NCBI GenBank assembly: GCA_035542575.1
Contig: DATKLE010000101.1
Location: forward strand, 1-64,000
Direction of reading: 5' to 3'
DNA from: JAIQET01 sp035542575
Lineage (GTDB): Bacteria > Acidobacteriota > Terriglobia > Terriglobales > Acidobacteriaceae
Length of the DNA: 64,000 nucleotides
In this document: piece by piece, positions 1 through 8,455 of the stretch
How positions within the stretch are numbered: the stretch's first letter is position 1
Layout: the number at the start of each line of letters is the position of its first letter
The notes under the pieces: generated by a model
The model's database searches: none
What the model was told of the DNA's origin: nothing
Seen by the model: the letters and a program-made list of their open reading frames with translations, nothing else
Position numbers and translations under genes: made by a program

Positions 1-138
1 GTCAGGCCAGCGTTTTGCCTTCGGCTTCCTCCCGATTCCATCTCGCGATGAACACCGTTGCCGTTCGGCTAACACTTCCCCTTGCCGGGTGTGTAGAGGA
101 CTTTCACCTCCAAGTGAGTGCGCCCTGCCGGGCGCACC
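1..138. other. non-coding left edge with a small GC hairpin
   Basis: I see no convincing gene here. A 62-codon open frame crosses it but has no ribosome binding site and a composition unlike a protein. A perfect hairpin lies at 120-135 (GCGCCC, loop TGCC, GGGCGC). The stretch could be the tail of a dispersed non-coding repeat; that is a guess from its look and not a match. Confidence 0.3.
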
Positions 139-177
139 AAAGCAAAACGGGCGCCGCGCTGAGGCTTGGCGCCCGTT
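139..177 (-). terminator. intrinsic terminator of pstS
   Basis: Read on the minus strand, a perfect 10-bp stem (AACGGGCGCC pairing with GGCGCCCGTT, arms 146-155 and 168-177) is followed by a T-rich tail (GTTTTGCTTT). It lies about 30 bp past the pstS stop codon, so pstS probably ends its transcript here and is not followed by pstCAB. Confidence 0.8.
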
Positions 178-207
178 CCGGTCTGGGTCTTGCTGCCCGC
201 TGAGCGG

Positions 208-1209
208 TTAGTGGATCTTTTCAATCGCCGCCATTTCCATCGCAACTAAATTCTGCGGCAACTGAGCATAATCCAGGCTTTCGACCATGGGCTGGCCGGA
301 TTTGAGCATCCACTGGAGGAAGTCCACCATGATCTTTCCCTTGCCTGCATCCTTCCACTGCGTGGGAACCAGGAGATAGGTGAAGCTGGCGATAGGGTAG
401 GCGTCCTTCCCAGGGGCATTGGTAATGGAAACGCGGAAATCACCCGGCGAGAACTTCGCCGCCGCCGCCGCCGCGGTGGTGGATTGGAGGCTGGCCTTCA
501 CGAAGTTCCCCGCCGCGTTCTGCACCACGCCAAACGGAATGTTGTTCTGCAGGGCGTAGATTAGCTCCACGTAGCCGAGTGCGCCTTCGGTCTGGCGGAC
601 CAACCCCGACACGCCTTCATTGCCCTTGCCGCCGAGCCCAACCGGCCACTTGACGGAAGTGTTGCTGCCTACGGTTGATTGCCAATCCGAACTCACCTTG
701 GAAAGGTAATCGGTCCATACGAACGTGGTACCGCTACCATCGGAACGATGAATAACCACGATGGTCGTGTCGGGAAGCTTCACGCCGGGGTTGGCCTTGG
801 CGATGGCCGGGTCATTCCACTTGGTGATCTTGCCAAGATAGACTCCGGCGAGGGCTTGCGGCGTAAACTTCAATTCTGCCGTCACCCCAGGGATGTTGTA
901 CGAGGGCACCACCGAGCCCAGCACGGTTGGCAATTGCACGAAGGGTACGGGGATTTGCTTCACCATGTCGTCTTTGAGAGGCATATCGCTGGCGCCGAAA
1001 TCCACGGTGCCTGCCTTCAGCTGATTGATGCCGCCGCCGCTGCCGATCGACTGGTAATTGATCTCCACGTCCGGGCGAGCCTTGTGGTACTCGCTAAACC
1101 ATTTCGAGTAAATGGGATAAGGGAAAGTCGCGCCCGCTGCGTTCAACGTGGTCTGCGCCACAGCGGGTAAGGCTAGAGCCAGACACAAAAGCGCAATTCG
1201 ACGGATCAC
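208..1209 (-). CDS. pstS: phosphate ABC transporter substrate-binding protein PstS
   Basis: Periplasmic protein that binds inorganic phosphate and delivers it to the PstCAB importer. The 333-residue product starts at a GTG 7 bases after a strong Shine-Dalgarno (AAGGAGGAA). It has a signal peptide ending near PAVAQ, then the family hallmarks: AGATFPYPIYSKW at the mature N-terminus, YQSIGSGGGINQ, DFGASDMPL and HRSDGSGTTFVWTDYL, which hold the phosphate ligands. Length fits the family. The gene has a Pho-box-like pair upstream and a terminator downstream, so it is probably expressed alone under phosphate starvation. No pstC, pstA, pstB or phoU is in the window on this side. Confidence 0.95.
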   Translation of the reverse strand: MIRRIALLCLALALPAVAQTTLNAAGATFPYPIYSKWFSEYHKARPDVEINYQSIGSGGGINQLKAGTVDFGASDMPLKDDMVKQIPVPFVQLPTVLGSVVPSYNIPGVTAELKFTPQALAGVYLGKITKWNDPAIAKANPGVKLPDTTIVVIHRSDGSGTTFVWTDYLSKVSSDWQSTVGSNTSVKWPVGLGGKGNEGVSGLVRQTEGALGYVELIYALQNNIPFGVVQNAAGNFVKASLQSTTAAAAAAKFSPGDFRVSITNAPGKDAYPIASFTYLLVPTQWKDAGKGKIMVDFLQWMLKSGQPMVESLDYAQLPQNLVAMEMAAIEKIH

Positions 1210-1255
1210 TCGAGGTTCCTCCTTGTATGGATTCCGACCCCGTTTTGTAACTGTT

Positions 1256-1277
1256 AAGTGTTACAGCAGGGTTACAA
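1256..1277 (-). promoter_or_regulatory. Pho-box-like tandem 11-mers upstream of pstS
   Basis: On the minus strand two abutting 11-mers, TTGTAACCCTG (1267-1277) and CTGTAACACTT (1256-1266), share the TGTAAC core in the same phase. PhoB boxes are known to be tandem 11-bp repeats of the CTGTnA type that replace the -35 element. A possible -10 (TACAAA) sits about 10 bp downstream. The position, 47 bp before the pstS start, fits. The exact acidobacterial consensus is not known to me, so the regulator is inferred. Confidence 0.55.
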
Positions 1278-1365
1278 CGCGGTAAATTTCTGGTGAATGG
1301 CCGACCCGGCTTGACCGGCAAACGCTCGATGCCCTTCTGGTGGGCAGACCCCGCCTCTAAATTTC

Positions 1366-2486
1366 TTAGCCCAGGGCCTGCATCAGGTCCGCGATCAGAT
1401 CGTCGGGGTGTTCCAGCCCGACGGAAAGCCGCAACAGGTCGTCGGGTGTCGTTGATCCCGGGCCTTCGCTCGAGGCCCGATGCTCGATCAAGCTCTCCAC
1501 TCCTCCCAGGCTGGTGGCATTCAGGAAGAGCTTGACCCTGGAGGCGGCTTGCAGGGCCGCGTCTCGCCCGCCCTTCATACGGATCGACATCATCCCCCCA
1601 AAACTCTTCATCTGCCGTTTGGCGATGGCGTGCCCCGCATGCGAGGTCAATCCTGGGTAATAAACATCCCTGATCGCAGGATTAGCGGCGAGCGCGTTGG
1701 CCAGGGCCAAGCCATTGGCGGAGTGCCGTTCCATTCTGCACGGCAATGAGCGAATTCCCCGCAGCACAAGCCACGAATTGAACGGCGAAGCGACCGCCCC
1801 CATGATGCGCCGCGTCCGGTCCAATTCTTCATGCAGCTCGTGGTGTTTTCGAAGGATCAGCGCCCCGCTCTGTACGTCGCTGTGTCCGCCGAAATACTTG
1901 GTGGTGGAGTGCAGGACGATGTCGGCGCCCAGATCCAGCGGCCGCTGCAGCACGGGGGTGCAAAACGTGTTATCGACCAGTACCATGGCGCCGGCAGCGT
2001 GGGCCTTTCTCGCCACTTCCGCGATATCAACAACTTTCATCAGCGGGTTCGAAGGCGACTCGAGCCATACCAGTCCGGTGTTCGGTCGTAAAGCAGCAGT
2101 CACGACGGCGCTGTCCTGCATGTTCACGAAGGTACACTCCACTCCCACTGCGGCAGCAGATAATGCGCCATGTTACGGAAATCCACATAGATGTCGTCCG
2201 GAAAAACAACGTGTGGCTTCGATCCGAGCACCTGGATCAGAGTGGCGCCCGCCGCCATCCCACTGGCGAAGACCAAGGCAAAGTCCCCTCCTTCAAGTTC
2301 AGCCAGCGCTGTCTCCAGCCGGGTTTGCGTGGGATTGCTCTCGCGGATATACAGATACCCGGCATGGATCGGCTCACACGCGGGCCCGTGCTCAAACGTG
2401 GTGGACAGAGTGATTGGAGGCGCAACCGCTCCCGTCGAGGAGTCGACCTCCCCTCCGGCGTGCACTGCGATGGTTTCAAGCTTCAC
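1366..2486 (-). pseudogene. cystathionine gamma-synthase-type PLP enzyme, broken by a 1-base frameshift
   Basis: Trans-sulfuration family enzyme (Cys/Met metabolism PLP-dependent fold, most like MetB). It reads in two minus-strand frames: 2486 to about 2140 (GTG start, KLETIAVHAGG, YLYIRESNPT, FASGMAAG) and about 2148 to 1366 (LVDNTF, then STTKYFGGHSD with the PLP lysine). Joined they give about 373 residues, the normal length, with every key residue kept. The break is in a run of G after CCGCAGT: GGG where GGGG would restore LLPQWGVECTF. Either a recent mutation or a homopolymer sequencing error. Substrate specificity (synthase, lyase or sulfhydrylase) cannot be fixed from the sequence. Confidence 0.85.
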
Positions 2487-2572
2487 TGGCGGCTCCCTGG
2501 ATGGCAGATTCTGGAATGCAATGCGGTTCCTCCGGTAGGATACAATGCTTGCCTTACTTCCACGTTTAACCC

Positions 2573-3844
2573 ATGACTACACACCGTTCCCGACTCAGTC
2601 TGTCCGCGTTGGTCGCTCTCGCATCGTTTCTCAGCTTCGCGCAAGACAGTCCTACCGTGTCTCCCCGGGCCCATGCGATTCACGATTCCGCAATCGTGGT
2701 AGACACTCACGCGGACACCCCGCAACGCTTTCTGGACGAAGGCTTCGACATCGGCAGCACCGACCCCAAAGATGTCGGCCATATCAGCCTCGACAAGGCC
2801 CGTGCTGGCAATCTCGGGGCGGAGTTTTTCTCCATCTGGGTGGATCCGGGAACGATCCCTCCCGAGCACTACGCCCGCCATACCTTCGATCTCATTGACT
2901 CCGTTTACCAGCAGGCCGCCCGCCATCCTGATCGCATGATGATGGCCTTTAGCGTCGCCGACATCGAGCGTGCCCACAAGCAGAACAAGCTGGCGGCGCT
3001 CATGGGCATCGAGGGCGGACACTCCATCGAGAACGACATTCACCTGCTGCGGGCCTACTACCGCCTGGGGGTACGCTACATGACTCTCAGCTGGTCGAAT
3101 ACCAACGAGTTCGCCGACTCCTCCGGCGATATCGACGATCCCAAAGTCGAGCACCATAACGGTCTCACCGACTTCGGCAAGCAGGTGGTGCTGGAAATGA
3201 ACCGGCTGGGCATGATGGTGGACATCTCCCACGTGGCCGACAAGACCTTCTGGGACACGATTGCCACGACCAAGGCGCCCATCATTGCCTCTCATTCGTC
3301 CGCCCGCGCGCTCACCGATGCCCCGCGCAACATGACCGATGACATGTTGCGGGCGATGGCCAAGAATGGCGGTGTAGTGCAGGTGAATTTTTTCAGCGGC
3401 TTCGATGACGAGAACTACTGGAAGGCGGCACAAGCCCAGAGAAAAGAGGTAGATGCCGCCGTCAAGACATACCTCGAGCAACAAAAAGCCGCGGGCCGCC
3501 AGCCGAGCTACATCGAGGTGGACCGCATCGAGCGGGAATGGGCCGCCAAAATCCCTCGGCCGCCCCTGAAGTCGCTCATTGACCACATTGACCACATTGC
3601 CAAGGTCGCAGGCGTGGACCACGTCGGGCTGGGTTCAGACTTTGATGGCGTAAGCGGCGCGACCCCGCAGGGTATCGATTCCGCCGCTGATCTACCGAAA
3701 ATCACCCAAGCCCTGCTGGATCGTGGCTACAGCGCCGACGATATCCGCAAAATCCTCGGCGGAAACACGCTCCGTGTGTTTCGCGAAGTGGAGCGGGTCA
3801 GCCGGGAAATGCAGGCCTCCGGGCGTGCCCCGGCCACCCGCTGA
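2573..3844 (+). CDS. secreted membrane-dipeptidase family (M19) metallopeptidase
   Basis: Zinc dipeptidase of the renal dipeptidase/amidohydrolase fold, cleaving dipeptides outside the cytoplasm. The 423-residue product begins with a signal peptide (hydrophobic stretch to about residue 24, ending SFAQ). Metal ligands are recognisable: H46 and D48 in VDTHADTP, the glutamate in GIEGGHSIEN, the histidine in DISHVAD and SHSSARAL, and the aspartate in VGLGSDFDG. An insertion rich in Lys and Glu lies around residues 285-320. It is divergent from the frameshifted PLP gene, 86 bp apart. Confidence 0.92.
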   Translation: MTTHRSRLSLSALVALASFLSFAQDSPTVSPRAHAIHDSAIVVDTHADTPQRFLDEGFDIGSTDPKDVGHISLDKARAGNLGAEFFSIWVDPGTIPPEHYARHTFDLIDSVYQQAARHPDRMMMAFSVADIERAHKQNKLAALMGIEGGHSIENDIHLLRAYYRLGVRYMTLSWSNTNEFADSSGDIDDPKVEHHNGLTDFGKQVVLEMNRLGMMVDISHVADKTFWDTIATTKAPIIASHSSARALTDAPRNMTDDMLRAMAKNGGVVQVNFFSGFDDENYWKAAQAQRKEVDAAVKTYLEQQKAAGRQPSYIEVDRIEREWAAKIPRPPLKSLIDHIDHIAKVAGVDHVGLGSDFDGVSGATPQGIDSAADLPKITQALLDRGYSADDIRKILGGNTLRVFREVERVSREMQASGRAPATR

Positions 3845-3899
3845 ACCGCGCTTTGTCGTACAATTTGCTATCGCATATTGAAAACTCAAGGAGCTGCTC

Positions 3900-4478
3900 A
3901 TGCGCAGATTCGCCGTGATTGCGTTGCTGTGCCTGTTTTCCCTCCCGCTGTGGTCGCAGACCGCCATCATTGACACCACCGCCGGCAAGATGACCTGCAA
4001 GCTGTTCCCGGATAAGGCGCCGATCGGCGTCGCCAACTTCATCGGCCTGGCCGAAGGCACCAAGGATTGGACCAACCCCGTTACGCATGCCAAGAAGCAC
4101 GGCGTGCCGCTGTACGACGGCACGATCTTTCACCGCGTCATCCCGAACTTCATGATTCAGGGTGGCGATCCGGCAGGCAATGGCAGCGGTGATCCTGGCT
4201 ATGCTTTTAAGAACGAGACCTCGCCGGACTTGAAATTCGATCGCCCGGGACGGCTCGCTTATGCCAACGCCGGGCCGGATACTAACGGCTCGCAGTTTTT
4301 CATTACTGAGGTCCCCTATCCCAGCCTGAATGGCGGATACACGATCTTCGGTCAGTGTGACAGCGCCAGTGTGAACCTGGTGAAGCAGATCGCGCGCATG
4401 GGGCGCGATTCCAACGATCGCCCCTACAAGCCGGTCAAGATCAATCACATCACGATTGAGAAGGCGGCGGCCAAATAG
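3900..4478 (+). CDS. periplasmic cyclophilin-type peptidyl-prolyl isomerase
   Basis: Catalyses cis-trans isomerisation of prolyl bonds, here during folding of exported proteins. The 192-residue product has an N-terminal signal peptide (RRFAVIALLCLFSLPLWSQ) and a compact cyclophilin domain with the catalytic signature FHRVIPNFMIQGGDP and NTNGSQFFIT-type strand (DTNGSQFFITE). ATG follows a GGAG. It is 55 bp after the dipeptidase and 62 bp before a second cyclophilin that lacks a signal peptide, so the pair probably arose by tandem duplication and serves two compartments. Confidence 0.95.
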   Translation: MRRFAVIALLCLFSLPLWSQTAIIDTTAGKMTCKLFPDKAPIGVANFIGLAEGTKDWTNPVTHAKKHGVPLYDGTIFHRVIPNFMIQGGDPAGNGSGDPGYAFKNETSPDLKFDRPGRLAYANAGPDTNGSQFFITEVPYPSLNGGYTIFGQCDSASVNLVKQIARMGRDSNDRPYKPVKINHITIEKAAAK

Positions 4479-4540
4479 AACCGCGCCTCTCTGTCGTAGG
4501 GCTTCTCGGCCCGGGTCACCAACTTTGAAAGGATTCTCCT

Positions 4541-5068
4541 ATGCCCCGTCAACCCGGCATGTACGCAACTTTTAACACCTCCGAAGGCACCATCGTCTGT
4601 CGCCTGTTCGAAAAGGATGCGCCGAAGACTGTGCAGAACTTCACCGATCTGGCTGAAGGCAAGCGCGAGTGGACTCATCCGGTCAGCCGCAAGAAGAGCA
4701 AAGATCGCCTCTACGACGGCACCATCTTCCACCGGGTCATTCCCAATTTCATGATTCAGGGCGGCGACCCGGCAGGCAACGGCATGGGCGGCCCCGGCTA
4801 CCAGTTCGAGGATGAAACCAAGGGCTCACCCCACAAGTTCGACAAGCCGGGCAAGCTCGCCATGGCTAACGCCGGCCCCAACACCAATGGCTCGCAATTT
4901 TTCATTACCGTAGCGCCCACCACCTGGCTGACCGGCAATCACACCATCTTCGGAGAAGTTGTCGAAGGCCAGGACGTGGTGGACAAGATCACCGCAGTAC
5001 CGCGCAACCGGCAGGACCGGCCGAACAAGGACGTGGTGCTGCAGTCGGTGATGATTGAGCGGGGGTAG
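4541..5068 (+). CDS. cytoplasmic cyclophilin-type peptidyl-prolyl isomerase
   Basis: Second prolyl isomerase, 175 residues, without signal peptide (starts MPRQPGMYATFNTSEGTIVC). The domain matches its neighbour closely: FHRVIPNFMIQGGDP, GMGGPGYQFEDE and NTNGSQFFIT. The ATG is preceded by AAAGGA. It probably acts in the cytosol on newly made proteins. The gene ends 3 bp from the end of the convergent PIN toxin gene. Confidence 0.95.
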   Translation: MPRQPGMYATFNTSEGTIVCRLFEKDAPKTVQNFTDLAEGKREWTHPVSRKKSKDRLYDGTIFHRVIPNFMIQGGDPAGNGMGGPGYQFEDETKGSPHKFDKPGKLAMANAGPNTNGSQFFITVAPTTWLTGNHTIFGEVVEGQDVVDKITAVPRNRQDRPNKDVVLQSVMIERG

Positions 5069-5071
5069 GGA

Positions 5072-5467
5072 TCAAGCGTTCGCAAGAACCTGAATTCCGT
5101 GTGCACGGATCAGGTTGCGGTCGGCGGTCACCAGGGTTAAATCGAAAACCTTGGCTGATGCCACGAGAAACAAGTCTGCGGGATCAGAGTGCGGCAAAGT
5201 CACTGTCGGCAGCGCGCGTGCAACATCAAAGGTCAGGGGGGCTTCGGTCAGCGGAATCATACTCAACGCATCGGCGAGCCAGGTCGCAAAAACACCGGAA
5301 GTTCTGATTCGCCCCTTTTGACAGAGCAGGAGCGCTTCCCAGATGCTGATGGGCGACAGCCAAAGTTGGTTCTCACGATCGTCCAATTCCTTAGCCACGC
5401 GCCGCGAGAGGCGGTGCGGCTCAGCGATACTCCAAAGCCAAATGTGAGTATCCAGGAGTAATTTCAC
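5072..5467 (-). CDS. PIN-domain toxin of a type II toxin-antitoxin pair
   Basis: Putative ribonuclease toxin of the VapC/PIN family, 131 residues. The start is set by a 4-base GTGA overlap with the antitoxin stop codon; this GTG opens with VKLLLDTHIWLW, which holds the first catalytic aspartate. Further acidic positions are E in SPISIWEALLL, then HSDPADLFLVASA and VTADRNL, completing the PIN site. A longer in-frame extension upstream exists but overlaps the antitoxin and is discarded. RNA target unknown. Confidence 0.9.
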   Translation of the reverse strand: MKLLLDTHIWLWSIAEPHRLSRRVAKELDDRENQLWLSPISIWEALLLCQKGRIRTSGVFATWLADALSMIPLTEAPLTFDVARALPTVTLPHSDPADLFLVASAKVFDLTLVTADRNLIRAHGIQVLANA

Positions 5468-5706
5468 TCTCGCCACGCTTCCCAGTCGTCGAGGCTCCCC
5501 GTAGGACCGACAATGTCTCCGAGAATCTGTATGGTTCCGGCCATGCATCCCAGCCAACTCTTGGGGCGCTGCTCAGGGGCAGGAGGGATTACTTCGGCCA
5601 CAGGGCGACCGAACCGCGTAACCCTAATCGGTTTGCGTGTCTTGCGAACCTCTTCCAGAATGCCCAGGCACTTCGCCTTGAACTCGGAAATGGCGATCTC
5701 CTTCAT
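5464..5706 (-). CDS. Phd/YefM-type antitoxin
   Basis: DNA-binding antitoxin of 80 residues that neutralises the PIN toxin overlapping its 3' end. The N-terminus has the Phd pattern MKEIAISEFKAKCLGILEEV followed by RVTRFGRPVAEVIP. The C-terminal part, rich in Trp and acidic residues (SLDDWEAWRE), is the likely toxin-binding tail. The ATG has no Shine-Dalgarno; the promoter -10 lies only 7 bases upstream, so the mRNA may be leaderless. Confidence 0.88.
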   Translation of the reverse strand: MKEIAISEFKAKCLGILEEVRKTRKPIRVTRFGRPVAEVIPPAPEQRPKSWLGCMAGTIQILGDIVGPTGSLDDWEAWRE

Positions 5707-5712
5707 AGCAAC

Positions 5713-5741
5713 TTTATACCATGGTCAATGACTATGGTCAA
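5713..5741 (-). promoter_or_regulatory. sigma-70 promoter and tandem operator of the Phd/PIN pair
   Basis: On the minus strand a -35 TTGACC (5736-5741), a 17-bp spacer and a -10 TATAAA (5713-5718) match the housekeeping promoter. The spacer contains a second copy of the ATTGACCAT motif, 13 bp from the first, and an ACCATGGT palindrome; this is the expected place for antitoxin autorepression. The predicted transcript start falls on or next to the antitoxin ATG. Confidence 0.7.
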
Positions 5742-5807
5742 TCTCCGACCAACGTTCGCGTCCCTGGTGTTGTCGGTGGTATCAAAGGCGCAGTGCACGC
5801 CACTCCT

Positions 5808-6734
5808 TCACACTCCAATCACTGTTACCAACTCCTTCACCGCCTCCGCGCTCCGATTCAGCGCCGCCTGTTCTTCGTGGGTGAGCTTGATTTCGATGAT
5901 CTGCTCGATCCCCTTCGCGCCCAACTTCACCGGCACCCCCACAAACAATCCCTTGATTCCATACTCGCCTTCGAGATAGGCGGCGCAAGGGAGAATCTTC
6001 TTTTTGTCTTTGAGGATAGCTTCGACCATCTCGGTTACGGCTGCCGACGGGGCATAGTACGCGCTCCCGCTCTTGAGATACTTCACGATCTCGGCGCCGC
6101 CGTCACGCGTGCGCTGCACCAGGCGCTCGATGGTCGCCCCGTCCATCAGTTCCGTAATCGGAATGCCGGCTACGGTGGAGTAGCGGGGCAGGGGAACCAT
6201 GGTGTCGCCGTGTCCGCCCAGAACAAACGCGGTCACGTTCTCCACGCTGACCTTCAGTTCTTCTGCGATAAAGGTGCGGAAGCGCGAGGAATCGAGCACG
6301 CCCGCCATGCCCACCACGCGGTGGCGGGGGAATCCGCTCATCTTGTAGGCCGCCTGCGCCATCGCATCCAGCGGGTTCGACACGACGATCAGAATACTGT
6401 GGGGCGAGTGTTGCACTACCTTGCCCACCACATCTTTCATGATCTTGTGATTGATATTGAGCAGGTCGTCGCGGCTCATGCCGGGCTTGCGGGGAACCCC
6501 GGCTGTGATTACCACAATGTCGGAGTTGGCCGTATCGGCATAATCCTGGGTGCCCAGCACGTGCGAGTCACGCTTCTCGATGGGCATGGCCTCGAGCAGG
6601 TCAAGGCCCTTGCCTTGGGGAACGCCCTCGATGATGTCGATCAGGACGATGTCCCCCAATTCTTTGGACGCCATCCAGTGAGCCACCGTGGCTCCCACGT
6701 TCCCCGAACCAACAATGCTTACCTTATTGCGCAT
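5808..6734 (-). CDS. mdh: malate dehydrogenase
   Basis: NAD-dependent oxidation of malate to oxaloacetate in the TCA cycle; 308 residues, of the LDH-like MDH group. Visible motifs: nucleotide-binding GSGNVGATVA, LIDIIEGVPQGKGLDL, the substrate arginine loop GVPRKPGMSRDDLL, NPLDAM, and the catalytic GGHGDTMVPL. ATG is preceded by AAAGGA. It lies downstream of isocitrate dehydrogenase on the same strand, separated by a palindromic repeat, and may share its transcript. Confidence 0.97.
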   Translation of the reverse strand: MRNKVSIVGSGNVGATVAHWMASKELGDIVLIDIIEGVPQGKGLDLLEAMPIEKRDSHVLGTQDYADTANSDIVVITAGVPRKPGMSRDDLLNINHKIMKDVVGKVVQHSPHSILIVVSNPLDAMAQAAYKMSGFPRHRVVGMAGVLDSSRFRTFIAEELKVSVENVTAFVLGGHGDTMVPLPRYSTVAGIPITELMDGATIERLVQRTRDGGAEIVKYLKSGSAYYAPSAAVTEMVEAILKDKKKILPCAAYLEGEYGIKGLFVGVPVKLGAKGIEQIIEIKLTHEEQAALNRSAEAVKELVTVIGV

Positions 6735-6810
6735 GAATGTCCTTTCTTCAACGGCGCTGCAAAACCTGCAATTCTAAACCCGCCGGGAGTCGCTACCGTG
6801 GCAAAAAGCC

Positions 6811-6893
6811 AACCGCAAAGGACGCAAAGGACCCGCAAAGTGCGCAAAGATTGTCTTTGCGACCTTAGCGCTGCCCTGGCGTCCCTTGCGGTT
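6811..6893. repeat. palindromic intergenic repeat (GCAAAGGACGC family)
   Basis: The outer arms AACCGCAAAGGACGC (6811-6825) and GCGTCCCTTGCGGTT (6879-6893) pair at 14 of 15 positions, and an inner perfect hairpin CGCAAAGA/TCTTTGCG lies at 6843-6861. It sits between icd and mdh. Related copies: 40228-40307 and half copies near 42140-42170. Confidence 0.6.
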
Positions 6894-6921
6894 ACGGATC
6901 TCCGAACCTGGCGGCTCTTCC

Positions 6922-8346
6922 TTACACCGTGGCCAGTTCCGGCGCGGTCATGTTTTCGATGATGTAGCTGCCGAACTCGCTGGTCTTGACCTTGGTAGCG
7001 CCTTCCATCAGGCGCTCGAAGTCGTAGGTGACCTTCTTCTGCTCGATGGTGCGCTCCAGCCCTTGCTCGATCAGATCGGCCGCCTCGTTCCATCCCAGGA
7101 AACGGAACATCATCACGCCGGAGAGAATCACCGAGCCGGGATTGATGACATCTTTGTCCGCGTACTTGGGCGCCGTGCCATGCGTGGCTTCGAAGCAGGC
7201 ATAGCCGTCGCCGATGTTGGCTCCCGGCGCGATTCCCAGCCCGCCAATCTGTGCCGCGCAGGCGTCCGAGATGTAATCCCCGTTCAGGTTGGGCGTGGCC
7301 AGCACCGAGTACTCATCGGCGCGCGTCACCACCTGCTGGAAAATGGAATCGGCGATGCGGTCATTGATCATCAGCTTCTTCTTCCACGCGCCCTTGCCGT
7401 GCGTGGCGTAGATCTTGTCCAGCACATCCTTCACTTCCTTGTAAACCGACTGCTGGAACTCGTCGGTGGCAAATTCCAATCCCGGTTCGACCAGGTTCGC
7501 GTTCTGCTCGATGGTAAGGTTCGGGTTCTTGTCTTTGTTGTCGAGAATCCAGCTCTCGCGCTCGGTGACCACCTGGTCGCGGAACTCCTCGGTGGCCAGC
7601 TCATAGCCCCACTTGCGGAAGGCGCCTTCGGTGAATTTCTGAATGTTTCCTTTGTGCACCAGCGTGACCGATTTCTTGCCGTTCGCCAGCGCGAACTTGA
7701 TCGCCATGCGCACCAGACGCTTGGTACCGGTCACGGAGATGGGCTTGATGCCGATGCCGGAATCCAGCCGAATCTGCTTCTTCCCGCCCTTCAGCATTTC
7801 TTTGTTCAGGAAGTCGATCAGCTTGGCGACTTCGGGCGTGCCCTGCTCCCACTCGATGCCGGCGTAAACATCCTCGGTGTTCTCGCGGTAGATGACCACG
7901 TTCATGCGCTCGGGGTGCTTGACCGGCGACGGCGTGCCCTTGTAGTACTTCACCGGGCGAACGCAGGCATAGAGGTCGAGGATCTGGCGCAGCGCGACGT
8001 TCAGCGAGCGGATGCCGCCGCCGACGGGGGTCGTCAGCGGCCCCTTGATGGCCACGCGAAATTCCCGGATGGCGTTGACGCTGTCGTCCGGCAGCCAGGT
8101 GTTGAACTTCGCCATCGCCTTCTCCCCGGCGAAGATCTCGTACCAGGCCACATGGCGTTTGCCCTTGTAGGCCTTCTCCACCGCAGCGTCAAACACGCGC
8201 ACCGATGCCTTCCAGATGTCACGGCCCGTGCCATCCCCTTCGATGAAAGGAATGATCGGGTTGTCGGGCACCTGGTAGCGCCCCTCGCTGTATGTGATCC
8301 GGGCGCCGTCCCTGGGCACCGGCACACCATTGTATGAAGCCGCCAT
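6922..8346 (-). CDS. icd: NADP-dependent isocitrate dehydrogenase
   Basis: Oxidative decarboxylation of isocitrate to 2-oxoglutarate. The 474-residue product starts at the ATG 6 bases after GGAGGTG; a GTG one codon earlier is less well spaced. It shows PFIEGDGTGRDIWKAS at the N-terminus, KGPLTTPVGGGIRSLNVALRQ with the substrate-binding Ser/Arg, YRENTEDVYAGIE and HGTAPKYADKDVINPGS with the cofactor site. It is larger than the second isocitrate dehydrogenase at 27368-28411, which resembles the NAD type. Confidence 0.95.
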   Translation of the reverse strand: MAASYNGVPVPRDGARITYSEGRYQVPDNPIIPFIEGDGTGRDIWKASVRVFDAAVEKAYKGKRHVAWYEIFAGEKAMAKFNTWLPDDSVNAIREFRVAIKGPLTTPVGGGIRSLNVALRQILDLYACVRPVKYYKGTPSPVKHPERMNVVIYRENTEDVYAGIEWEQGTPEVAKLIDFLNKEMLKGGKKQIRLDSGIGIKPISVTGTKRLVRMAIKFALANGKKSVTLVHKGNIQKFTEGAFRKWGYELATEEFRDQVVTERESWILDNKDKNPNLTIEQNANLVEPGLEFATDEFQQSVYKEVKDVLDKIYATHGKGAWKKKLMINDRIADSIFQQVVTRADEYSVLATPNLNGDYISDACAAQIGGLGIAPGANIGDGYACFEATHGTAPKYADKDVINPGSVILSGVMMFRFLGWNEAADLIEQGLERTIEQKKVTYDFERLMEGATKVKTSEFGSYIIENMTAPELATV

Positions 8347-8455
8347 CACTCACCTCCGAAGTTATGTGGGATTACGACAACAATTATACGGCGGGGGGAT
8401 GACCACGGAAATATGACGAAGATCACAATGGGTTGTGACGTAGGAACCGAGGCCG

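Noticed and set aside
2483..3622. 379-codon minus-strand frame
   Set aside because: Antisense to the M19 dipeptidase; no start signal and no family pattern.
5721..8337. Long plus-strand frames of 413 and 483 codons
   Set aside because: Antisense to mdh and icd, both clear enzymes; His- and Arg-rich translations typical of shadow frames.
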